Positions 1 to 6,382 of a DNA stretch of 30,566 nt are shown in pieces. The position numbers and the translations under genes are program-made. Below the pieces are notes generated by a model. The model did not search any database. It worked only from the letters and a program-made list of their open reading frames with translations, and had not been told where the DNA came from. Within the stretch, counting starts at the first letter, position 1, and the number at the start of each line of letters is the position of its first letter. This DNA comes from an uncultured Clostridia bacterium (lineage in GTDB: Bacteria > Bacillota > Clostridia > Christensenellales > Aristaeellaceae): assembly GCA_934631025.1 (NCBI GenBank), contig CAKTXR010000029.1, forward strand, positions 1-30,566, given 5' to 3'.

Positions 1-62
1 CCCCCAAGCGGCGCGGAGTCTGGTTGCGTGCGCGAAGCGGAGTGGCCGCCCGCACTGCGGGC
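1..62 (+). repeat. Tail fragment of the dispersed structured element
   Basis: The first 45 bases match, with few differences, the minus-strand reading of 21848-21895: both carry the core GGTTGC, two variable bases, then GCGCGAAGCGGAGTGG. The fragment ends in a 6-bp hairpin with a 3-nt loop (48-53 GCCCGC, 57-62 GCGGGC) whose last base is also the first base of the glnQ stop codon. The copy after polC ends the same way, with a different but equally well-paired hairpin (21799-21804 with 21808-21813) next to the polC stop. The rest of this copy lies outside the window. Confidence 0.7.
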
Positions 63-805
63 TAGAGGAGTTTGCTGAGGAAGTCTTTGGTGCGCTGGTT
101 CTGGGGGTTGGAGAAGATTTGCTGGGGCGTGCCTTCCTCGATGATGCGGCCGTCGTCCATGAACATGACGCGGTCGCTGACCTCGCGGGCAAAGCCCATC
201 TCGTGGGTGACGACCACCATCGTCATGCCCTCGGCCGCCAGATCCTTCATGACCTGCAATACTTCGCCGACCATCTCGGGATCGAGCGCGGAGGTCGGCT
301 CGTCAAAGAGCATGACCTCGGGGTTCATCGCCAGCGCGCGGACGATCGCAATGCGCTGCTTCTGGCCGCCGGACAACTGCGAGGGATAGGCGTTCGCCTT
401 CTCCAGCAGACCGACGCGCTTGAGCAGCTCCGCGGCGCGCTCCTCAGCCTGCTTTTTGGACATCAGCTTGTGATGCACGGGCGCGAGCGTGATGTTCTGC
501 ATGATGGTCTTGTGCGGGAAGAGATTGAACTGCTGGAACACCATGCCCATGCGGCGGCGCATCTGGTTGATGTCGCAGTCCTTCGAGGTGATGTCCACAC
601 CGTCGAAGAATATGTGGCCGCTCGTCGGCTCCTCGAGCCGGTTCAGACAGCGCAGGAAGGTCGACTTGCCGCTGCCCGACGGGCCGATGACGACCAGCTT
701 CTCGCCCTGCTTGATTTCCGCGTCGACGCCGTTCAGGGCGCGCACCGTGCCCTGGCCGAAATGCTTTTCAAGGCCCTTGACCTCGATGAGAGTTTTAGTG
801 GTCAC
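62..805 (-). CDS. glnQ: Polar amino acid ABC transporter, ATP-binding protein (GlnQ-like)
   Basis: This is the ATPase of a polar amino acid importer. It powers uptake of an amino acid captured by the binding protein encoded upstream. The 247-residue length is normal for the GlnQ/HisP family. Visible motifs in order are Walker A (GPSGSGKST), the Q-loop region (VFQQFNLFPH), the ABC signature (LSGGQKQRIAIVRAL), Walker B with the catalytic Glu (LFDEPTSALDP) and the H-loop (VVTHEMGFA). Translation starts at a GTG at 803-805, preceded by AAAGGAGG. The start overlaps the end of the permease gene by 11 nt, so the two are translationally coupled. The exact substrate cannot be read from the sequence; glutamine, cystine, arginine or another polar amino acid are all possible. 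Confidence 0.93.
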   Translation of the reverse strand: MTTKTLIEVKGLEKHFGQGTVRALNGVDAEIKQGEKLVVIGPSGSGKSTFLRCLNRLEEPTSGHIFFDGVDITSKDCDINQMRRRMGMVFQQFNLFPHKTIMQNITLAPVHHKLMSKKQAEERAAELLKRVGLLEKANAYPSQLSGGQKQRIAIVRALAMNPEVMLFDEPTSALDPEMVGEVLQVMKDLAAEGMTMVVVTHEMGFAREVSDRVMFMDDGRIIEEGTPQQIFSNPQNQRTKDFLSKLL

Positions 806-1523
806 TGTTGCGCAGCCTCCTTTCGAGTTTGCCGACCAGCCAGGAGAAGAACATGACCATGACGAGATAAATCAGCGCCACGGCGATCAGCGGCATGAAC
901 GGGGAATAGGTCACGCCGCGAATGATGTCGCCGCCCTTGGTCAGATCCTTCACCGCCACATAGCCCGAGACGGAAGTCTCCTTGAGCAGCGCGATGAACT
1001 CGTTGGCCAGCGAGGGCAGCACGTTCTTGATCGCCTGAGGAATGACGATCAGCCACATCGTCTGCACATAGTTGAAGCCCAGGCTGCGGCCGGCCTCAAA
1101 CTGGCCGTTGTCCACGCTCATGATGCCCGAGCGGACGATCTCCGCCACATAGGCGGCGGAATTCAGACCGAATGAAATCGCCGCGATCGCCACGCCGTTT
1201 CTCGAAGAGGAGAAGATGACGTAATAGCAGATCATCAGCTGGATGACCACAGGCGTGCCGCGGATGACCGTCAGATAGACGCGGCAGAACTTGTCCACGA
1301 TGTTCAGCAGCGTGCGCCCCAGCCCCTTGCGCATCGTGGGCAGGACGCGGTCGCTCGTGGAGCGGACGATGGCGATCAGCGTGCCCAGCGCAATGCCGAT
1401 CAGACAGGCGAAGAGCGTAATGCGCAGCGTGTTGCCCAGACCCGTCAACAGATACTGCCAGCGATCCTTCTGAATGAAGTTGAGATCGAATTGCAGCTTC
1501 AGGTTCTCAAACCATTCCGACAA
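795..1523 (-). CDS. glnP: Polar amino acid ABC transporter, permease (GlnP/HisM-like)
   Basis: This is the membrane channel subunit of the amino acid importer, 242 residues with about five hydrophobic segments. It carries the cytoplasmic EAA loop that docks on the ATPase: EAGRSLGFNYVQTMWLIVIP, followed by QAIKNVLPSLANEF. The start is a TTG at 1521-1523. No ATG is available in frame nearby, and the TTG has an AGGAGGG ribosome binding site 7-8 nt upstream, which supports this unusual start. The gene lies between the binding protein (upstream, across an 81-nt gap with a strong hairpin) and the ATPase (overlapping by 11 nt). With a single permease gene the transporter should act as a homodimeric channel. 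Confidence 0.92.
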   Translation of the reverse strand: MSEWFENLKLQFDLNFIQKDRWQYLLTGLGNTLRITLFACLIGIALGTLIAIVRSTSDRVLPTMRKGLGRTLLNIVDKFCRVYLTVIRGTPVVIQLMICYYVIFSSSRNGVAIAAISFGLNSAAYVAEIVRSGIMSVDNGQFEAGRSLGFNYVQTMWLIVIPQAIKNVLPSLANEFIALLKETSVSGYVAVKDLTKGGDIIRGVTYSPFMPLIAVALIYLVMVMFFSWLVGKLERRLRNSDH

Positions 1524-1546
1524 TGAAATCCCTCCTGTAACACACG

Positions 1547-1577
1547 ATCAGGGAACGAACGAACGTCGTTCCCTGAT
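1547..1577 (-). promoter_or_regulatory. Intercistronic stem-loop between binding-protein and permease genes
   Basis: A perfect 12-bp stem (ATCAGGGAACGA at 1547-1558 with its complement at 1566-1577) encloses a 7-nt loop. No T-run follows on the minus strand, so it is not a standard intrinsic terminator. Hairpins in this position are known to stabilise the upstream binding-protein mRNA or to partly attenuate read-through, giving more binding protein than permease. That role is inferred here. Confidence 0.7.
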
Positions 1578-1604
1578 TCGCGCAGATGTCAGTCCAACGG
1601 TGGA

Positions 1605-2393
1605 TTATTCAGCCTTATCTTCGGCGGCGCCGCTGGGGATGTACTTCTCGATGATCGCGGGGATGGTGCCGTCCTCGGTCAGAGCGGTCAGCGCCTCGTT
1701 CAGCTTGGCGAGCAGCTCGTCGTTGCCCTTGGCCACGGCAATGGCGTAATCCTCGGTGACGTACTCGGTGTCCAGAATGACCAGACCCTCGTTGGCCGCG
1801 ACGAACGCCTTGGCAGGCTCGTTGTCGATGACCACGCAGTCGATCTTGTCGGTCAGAAGCGCCTGCACGGCGTCAGCGCCGGTATTGAAGCGCTCAACAG
1901 TGCCCAGACCTGCGCCCTCGATGTCGTCGGTGGTGTAGATGTCGCCGGTCGTGGCGGTCTGCACGCCGATGGAGTGATTCGCGCCCTCGGCGAAGAGATC
2001 GTCGACGGAGGTGATGGCGGAGCCTTCCTTCACGATGACCACCTGAACGCCGGTGGCGTAGGTGTTGGAGAAGTCGACGTTGACCAGGCGATCCTCGGTC
2101 ACGGTCATGCCGGCCATGCCCAGATCGGCCTTGCCGCCCTGGAGAGCGGGGATGATGGCGTTGAAGTCGATGTCGTCGATCACGCCCTCATAGCCCAGAT
2201 AGTCGCAGATGGCGTAGAAGATTTCGGCGTCGATGCCGATGATCTTGTCCTCGCCGTCGATCATCTCGTGATACTCATAGGGCGGGAACGCGGCGTTGGT
2301 AGCCATGGTCAGCGTGGGCTTGTCCTCGGCGAAAGCCGCGACGCAGGTGAGAGACAGCGCGAGAACCAGAATCAGAGCAAAAATCTTCTTCAT
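1605..2393 (-). CDS. Amino acid ABC transporter, extracellular substrate-binding protein
   Basis: This is a family 3 (SBP_bac_3) solute-binding protein, 262 residues from the chosen start. That ATG (2391-2393) has AAAGGGG upstream and opens a classic Sec signal (MKKIFALILVLALSLTCVAAFA). A start further upstream at 2483 would add 30 residues ahead of the signal and overlap the promoter, so I reject it. The mature part begins around EDKPTLTMATNAAFPPYEY, with the family motif GIDAEIFYAICDYLG and then ALQGGKADLGMAGMTVTEDR. The protein delivers its amino acid to the permease. The signal contains a Cys, but the preceding residues (SLT) do not form a lipobox, so cleavage after AFA looks more likely than lipidation. 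This is unusual for a binding protein in a monoderm. The substrate is not determined. Confidence 0.92.
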   Translation of the reverse strand: MKKIFALILVLALSLTCVAAFAEDKPTLTMATNAAFPPYEYHEMIDGEDKIIGIDAEIFYAICDYLGYEGVIDDIDFNAIIPALQGGKADLGMAGMTVTEDRLVNVDFSNTYATGVQVVIVKEGSAITSVDDLFAEGANHSIGVQTATTGDIYTTDDIEGAGLGTVERFNTGADAVQALLTDKIDCVVIDNEPAKAFVAANEGLVILDTEYVTEDYAIAVAKGNDELLAKLNEALTALTEDGTIPAIIEKYIPSGAAEDKAE

Positions 2394-2454
2394 GATGAAA
2401 TACCCCTTTCGTGAAATCAGCAAAGCCGTTTTTGCAGCTCCTTTATGCTGTGAG

Positions 2455-2483
2455 ATTATACGCCATATTCGCAGAAAATGCAA
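2455..2483 (-). promoter_or_regulatory. Sigma-A-type promoter of the amino acid importer operon
   Basis: On the minus strand, -35 TTGCAT (2478-2483) and a consensus -10 TATAAT (2455-2460) are separated by exactly 17 bp. The promoter lies about 60 bp upstream of the binding-protein start, with no other gene between. Confidence 0.85.
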
Positions 2484-2492
2484 CAGTATACG

Positions 2493-2513
2493 CGATATTT
2501 AACCGAAATATCG
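2493..2513. promoter_or_regulatory. Inverted repeat upstream of the importer promoter (possible operator)
   Basis: CGATATTT (2493-2500) and AAATATCG (2506-2513) form a perfect 8-bp inverted repeat around AACCG. It is flanked on both sides by GTATAC hexamers and lies just upstream of the -35 box. The position and AT-rich symmetry suggest a transcription factor site, for example an amino-acid-responsive repressor or activator. The factor is not identifiable from the sequence. Confidence 0.4.
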
Positions 2514-2558
2514 TTTAAGTATACATTTATGCAGTCGACTTGCAAAAAGGCGCGCTCA

Positions 2559-3512
2559 TCAGAGACATACGACGAGCAGATAGGCGACATAGATCGCAAT
2601 CAGTACGACGCCCTGCCAGCGGCGGAAGCGCTGCGAAATCAGCGCGGGGATGAGCGCGATCATCGTGACGGCGAGACACACCGGCATATCAATGCGGATG
2701 GTCGAGGCCGAGACGTGGAGCGTGCCGCCGGAAATGAGCGAGCAGACGGGCAGGATCAGCGCGGTGTCGATCAGATTCGCGCCGATGACATTGCCCACGG
2801 ACAGCGAGGCTTCCTTTTTGATGATCGACGTGATGGCGGTGACCAGCTCGGGCAGCGACGTGCCGATGGAGACGGCGGTCAGCGCGATGACGCTCTCGGG
2901 TATGCCCAGCCGCTGGGCGAGCAGCGTGCCGTTGTCCACCAGCAGATTCGAGCCGATCACGATGCCCGCCGCGCCGAGTATGAAGAGCAGTATGTGGCGC
3001 AGCACAGTGTCGCGGGTGGGCTTTTCGGGCTTGGAGACGGTCTCGTTTTCGCTGCTCTTTTTGGCGGCTCTGACGTTCTCCCAGATGAACACGCCGAATA
3101 TTACGAACATAATCAGGCCGCGCGCCAGGGGAAGCGTTCCGTCGCTGCAGAGCAGCCACAAAAGCGCGACCGTTCCCATCAGCAGGACGCTCTTGAACAG
3201 ATAGTCCCTGCGCTTGAACGCCATGGGCAGAAAGACCATGCTCAGCGCCATGATGAGTCCCGTGTTGGCTGTGACGGAGCCTATGGCGTTGCCGATGGCC
3301 ATGTCGGCCTGCCCCTTCGAGGCGGCGATGGAGCTGACGAACAGCTCGGGCAGCGTCGTGGCCAGCGAGACGATGGTCGCGCCGACGATGAAGCGCGGTA
3401 TGCCGGACACCTCGGCGATCCAGACGGCGGCGTCCACGAACCAGTCGCCGCCCTTGATGATGAACACAAGACCGAGAATGAACAGCAGAATGATGACGGC
3501 CAGGGACTCCAT
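2559..3512 (-). CDS. Sodium/calcium-exchanger-family cation antiporter (YrbG/CaxA type)
   Basis: This is an inner-membrane CaCA-superfamily antiporter of 317 residues with about ten transmembrane segments in two homologous halves. Both alpha-repeat signatures are visible: GATIVSLATTLPELFVS with GNAIGSVTANTGLI in the first half, and TAVSIGTSLPELVTA with GNVIGANLIDTALI in the second. These glycine- and acid-rich motifs bind the cation. The start chosen is the ATG at 3510-3512 (MESLAVIILL), preceded by GAGAGGAGAGG. A longer reading from 3605 would translate through the terminator and is rejected. Because the leader is a manganese riboswitch, the likely physiological job is export of excess Mn2+ (or Ca2+/Mn2+). 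That is inference from regulation, since the family is usually annotated by its calcium relatives. Confidence 0.92.
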   Translation of the reverse strand: MESLAVIILLFILGLVFIIKGGDWFVDAAVWIAEVSGIPRFIVGATIVSLATTLPELFVSSIAASKGQADMAIGNAIGSVTANTGLIMALSMVFLPMAFKRRDYLFKSVLLMGTVALLWLLCSDGTLPLARGLIMFVIFGVFIWENVRAAKKSSENETVSKPEKPTRDTVLRHILLFILGAAGIVIGSNLLVDNGTLLAQRLGIPESVIALTAVSIGTSLPELVTAITSIIKKEASLSVGNVIGANLIDTALILPVCSLISGGTLHVSASTIRIDMPVCLAVTMIALIPALISQRFRRWQGVVLIAIYVAYLLVVCL

Positions 3513-3550
3513 AAAGAACCTCTCCTCTCGATGTTTTGCCCGCGCGGTAT

Positions 3551-3610
3551 AAAAAAAGGGACTCATGCGCGCCGGCCAGACCGCTCCTTGGCGGCCGGAA
3601 CACATAAGTC
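3551..3610 (-). terminator. Riboswitch-controlled intrinsic terminator
   Basis: On the minus strand, GACTTATG (3610 to 3603) pairs with CATGAGTC (3567 to 3560), one pair being G-T wobble. Inside this, CCGGCC (3598 to 3593) pairs with GGCCGG (3577 to 3572). The stem is followed by CC and a run of seven T (3557 to 3551). Its 5' arm reuses 3603-3608, the 3' strand of aptamer helix P1, so folding the aptamer and folding the terminator exclude each other. Confidence 0.85.
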
Positions 3611-3696
3611 TCGTTCTTTCAGGCCTGCCAGACCGATGAAACGGTCAGGATGTTGACAGGCCACGCGCCGGCGCGCGCAAACTACTCCCTTATATG
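3601..3696 (-). promoter_or_regulatory. Manganese riboswitch aptamer (yybP-ykoY family)
   Basis: The minus-strand leader of the antiporter gene carries the hallmarks of this family. A GGGAGTAG segment lies immediately after the first P1 strand, a GTCAACATC segment sits in the middle, and ACGAGA lies just before the closing strand. P1 is formed by CATATAAG (3696 to 3689) and CTTATGTG (3608 to 3601), 8 bp with one wobble. The family is known to bind Mn2+ and to switch on exporters. Here P1 formation would prevent the downstream terminator, predicting an ON switch. Recognition is by motif and fold, not by a covariance-model search. Confidence 0.87.
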
Positions 3697-3702
3697 GGTA
3701 AT

Positions 3703-3731
3703 AGCATAGCGCAAAAGCGTGAGTTAGTCAA
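3703..3731 (-). promoter_or_regulatory. Promoter of the riboswitch-antiporter transcript
   Basis: On the minus strand, -35 TTGACT (3726-3731) and -10 TATGCT (3703-3708) are spaced by 17 bp. This would start transcription just before the aptamer's P1 strand at 3696. Confidence 0.75.
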
Positions 3732-3793
3732 GTAAAAATTGCCTTGAATTTCGGTTTTTCTGCGCCTTTTCCCATACAAAGGCAATATAGTTC

Positions 3794-3822
3794 TTGCATG
3801 AGGGGCAAAATCCATTTATAAT
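3794..3822 (+). promoter_or_regulatory. Promoter of the GT-C / Nudix / GH2-like operon
   Basis: -35 TTGCAT (3794-3799) and a consensus -10 TATAAT (3817-3822) are separated by exactly 17 bp. The next gene starts 60 bp downstream. The promoter is divergent from the antiporter promoter. Confidence 0.85.
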
Positions 3823-3882
3823 AGGTAGAAGGAACGCGCTGAAGCGGCGCTTTCCGAAAAAGCATTGGAGAATTGAGTAAGA

Positions 3883-5817
3883 ATGATCACCGGAGGACTG
3901 TATCTGACGGCCTTTGAACTGTGCGGCGTGCTGATCGCGGCGCGGCTGATGAAAAGGCATGGCGTTATGACGCGGCTGTGGCTTGGCCTGTCGCTGGGCT
4001 GCGCGATGCTCATGTGGTTTCCCTCGCTGTTTGCATTTGTATTCGGCTTTACGATGCGCGCGCAGCTGTGCGCCCTCGCGCTGGCCGTCCTGCTGGCGGC
4101 TCCCGCGGCGGTTCTGCTGATGCGCCGGCCCGAGGCGGCGTGGTGTACGGCGGATGAAGAGCCGCCGCGTCGGCTGCTGCTCTTTACGGCGCTGCCCGTG
4201 TTTATCGTGATGACGTTCATGCTGTGTACGCACACGCTGCGTCCCGAGGGCGGCGCGCTCTATACCGGCCAGTCGACCTACGGCGACATGAATCTGCATC
4301 TGGGCATCGTCACGGGCCTTGTGGACGCGGCCTATCCGCCGGAGTACACGCTCCTGCCCGGTACGCTGCTGGGCTATCCCTTCCTGACCGACGCCATGTC
4401 GGCTTCGCTCTACATGACCGGGATGCCGCTTCGGCAGGCGTTCCTCATACCGGGCGTGCTGATGAGCGCGCTGGCGCCGTGGGGCTTTGTGATGCTGGCG
4501 TGGGAGATGACGAAATCAAAGCGCGCCGTGGCGCTGGCCGCTGCGCTGATGTTCTTAAACGGCGGCTTCGGCTTTGCGTATATATTCGATCTGGCGGGGA
4601 AGGATCCTTCGCGGCTCAGCGAGATGATGACCGGCTTTTACAAGGCGCCGGCCAATCTGGTGGACGACAACGTCCGTTGGGTCAACGTGCTGGTGGACAT
4701 GATGCTGCCCCAGAGAACGCTCCTGGGCGGCTGGACGCTGCTCATACCGGCGCTGTGGCTGCTCGTGCGCGCCGTGCGGGAGCAGAGCCTTTCAAAGTTC
4801 GTCTGTCTGGGCGTGTGGGCGGGCGCAATGCCCATGGTGCATACGCACTCGTTCATGGCGCTGGGGCTGCTCAGCGCGGGGGCGCTGGTCTATGCGCTCC
4901 TTGCGGCGAAGGCTGAAAAGCGCGGCCGATTGCTGACCGGCTTCCTTATATATGGCGCGCTGGCGGTCGTGCTGGCGCTGCCGCAGCTGCTCACATGGAC
5001 GTTCCCGCAGACCATTGGCGGCCATTCGCTGAAGCTGCGCTTTAACTGGGCGAATAATCAGGGCGGGCGGCTGGTGGACGAATACTTCTGGTTCTGGCTC
5101 AAGAACGTCGGGCCGGTGCTGCTGGTGCTCGTGCCGGCGGGAATCTATGCGAAAAAATCTCAGCGCATGATGGCCGTAGGCGCGCTGGTAATATTCGTCG
5201 TGGCCGAGCTGATCCAGTTCCAGCCCAACGAATACGACAACAACAAGCTGTTCTATGTGGCCTATATGGTCATGACGCCGCTGGCGGCGCAGTATCTCGT
5301 CGCGCTCTATGACAAGCTGCGCGGCCTGCCCGGGCGGCGGTTTCTGGCGGGCGTGTTCGTCGCCGTGTCGGTGTGCTCGGGCGTGCTGTCTGTGGCGCGC
5401 GAGTGCGTGTCGAACTACAGGCTCTACGGCCCCGGCGAGGTGCAGGCGGCGGAATACATCAACGCAAACGCCGAGCAGCGCGCCGTGTTCCTGACCGGAC
5501 AGCAGCACAACAACGCCGTATCGACGCTGACCGGCCGCTCGCTGGTGTGCGGCACGCCGACGTTCCTCTATTTCCACGGCGTGGATTATTCTCAGCAGCA
5601 GGCCGACGCGCGGCTCATGTACGAAGCGCCGCTGGAGAATCGGACGCTGTTTGCGCAGTACAGCGTGAAATACATCTATATAAGCAGCTATGAGAGAGCG
5701 AATTTCACGATCGACGAGGACGGAATCGCGCAGCTGGCCGAGTTGGTTTTTGAGGCGGACGGCGTGCGCATTTACAAAGTGAAGAGCGACGGAGGAAGCG
5801 GCCATGACGCGGCTTGA
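3883..5817 (+). CDS. Polytopic membrane protein, GT-C glycosyltransferase-like
   Basis: A 644-residue protein with many hydrophobic segments (about residues 5-20, 32-55, 60-80, 103-120 and repeatedly through to about 510), then a soluble C-terminal domain of about 130 residues. The large loop after the fourth segment carries TYGDMNLHLGIV, with D135 and H139. An acidic residue in the first large outer loop is the usual catalytic or metal site of GT-C enzymes, which use lipid-phosphate sugars. The C-terminal part, with NANAEQRAVFLTG, FHGVDYSQQQ and YIYISSYER, resembles the tail of many uncharacterised bacterial GT-C proteins. A membrane glycosyltransferase working on the outer face is my best guess; substrate and acceptor are unknown. 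The gene is first in its operon and overlaps the Nudix gene by 14 nt. The GGAG ribosome site is about 12 nt from the ATG, rather far. Confidence 0.8.
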   Translation: MITGGLYLTAFELCGVLIAARLMKRHGVMTRLWLGLSLGCAMLMWFPSLFAFVFGFTMRAQLCALALAVLLAAPAAVLLMRRPEAAWCTADEEPPRRLLLFTALPVFIVMTFMLCTHTLRPEGGALYTGQSTYGDMNLHLGIVTGLVDAAYPPEYTLLPGTLLGYPFLTDAMSASLYMTGMPLRQAFLIPGVLMSALAPWGFVMLAWEMTKSKRAVALAAALMFLNGGFGFAYIFDLAGKDPSRLSEMMTGFYKAPANLVDDNVRWVNVLVDMMLPQRTLLGGWTLLIPALWLLVRAVREQSLSKFVCLGVWAGAMPMVHTHSFMALGLLSAGALVYALLAAKAEKRGRLLTGFLIYGALAVVLALPQLLTWTFPQTIGGHSLKLRFNWANNQGGRLVDEYFWFWLKNVGPVLLVLVPAGIYAKKSQRMMAVGALVIFVVAELIQFQPNEYDNNKLFYVAYMVMTPLAAQYLVALYDKLRGLPGRRFLAGVFVAVSVCSGVLSVARECVSNYRLYGPGEVQAAEYINANAEQRAVFLTGQQHNNAVSTLTGRSLVCGTPTFLYFHGVDYSQQQADARLMYEAPLENRTLFAQYSVKYIYISSYERANFTIDEDGIAQLAELVFEADGVRIYKVKSDGGSGHDAA

Positions 5818-6382
5818 GAGAGACGACAGCGATATTATTGAAAGAATCGACCATGAGGAGCGCGTGTTCAGCGGCAAGCTGGTCAAGGTGAACCGGCTGG
5901 ACGTGACGCTGCCCGACGGACGGCCCGCCATGCGCGAGGCCATTCGCCATCCGGGCGCGAGCGCCATCGTGCCGGTGGACGCGGAGGGAAACGTCACGCT
6001 GGTGCGGCAGTTCCGCGCGCCTATAGGCCGCGTGCTGCTCGAAATTCCGGCGGGCAAGCTGGATCATACGGGCGAGGATCGCGCCGAGGCGGCGAAGCGC
6101 GAGCTGCGCGAGGAAACCGGCCTGAGTGCTGGAAAGTGGACGCACCTGACCGACATCGTGACCACGCCGGGCTTCTGCGACGAGGTGATCTCGATTTATC
6201 TGGCCGAGGAGCTGACCCGCGGCGAGACGAATCCGGACGAGGACGAATTTTTGAACATCGTCAAAATGCCGCTGAGCGAGCTGACCGAGCGCGTCATGCG
6301 CGGCGAAATCGCCGACAGCAAGACCATCATAGGCGCGCTGATGGCGCAGAAGCTGCTGAAGGAGGACGGCCATGGCGTTTAA
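5804..6382 (+). CDS. Nudix hydrolase, ADP-ribose pyrophosphatase-like
   Basis: A 192-residue Nudix enzyme of the NudF/ADP-ribose pyrophosphatase type, which hydrolyses nucleoside diphosphate sugars to a sugar phosphate and NMP. The Nudix box is complete: EIPAGKLDHTGED runs into AEAAKRELREETGL, giving EX7REUXEEXGU with the metal-binding glutamates. One extra residue between the leading Gly and Glu is common in this subgroup. Upstream, GASAIVPVDAEGNVTLVRQF is the typical strand leading to the box. A GGAGG precedes the ATG. The gene overlaps the membrane protein gene by 14 nt and the next gene by 11 nt, so all three should be co-translated. The context suggests a nucleotide-sugar substrate, but plain ADP-ribose housekeeping is equally possible. 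Confidence 0.92.
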   Translation: MTRLERDDSDIIERIDHEERVFSGKLVKVNRLDVTLPDGRPAMREAIRHPGASAIVPVDAEGNVTLVRQFRAPIGRVLLEIPAGKLDHTGEDRAEAAKRELREETGLSAGKWTHLTDIVTTPGFCDEVISIYLAEELTRGETNPDEDEFLNIVKMPLSELTERVMRGEIADSKTIIGALMAQKLLKEDGHGV

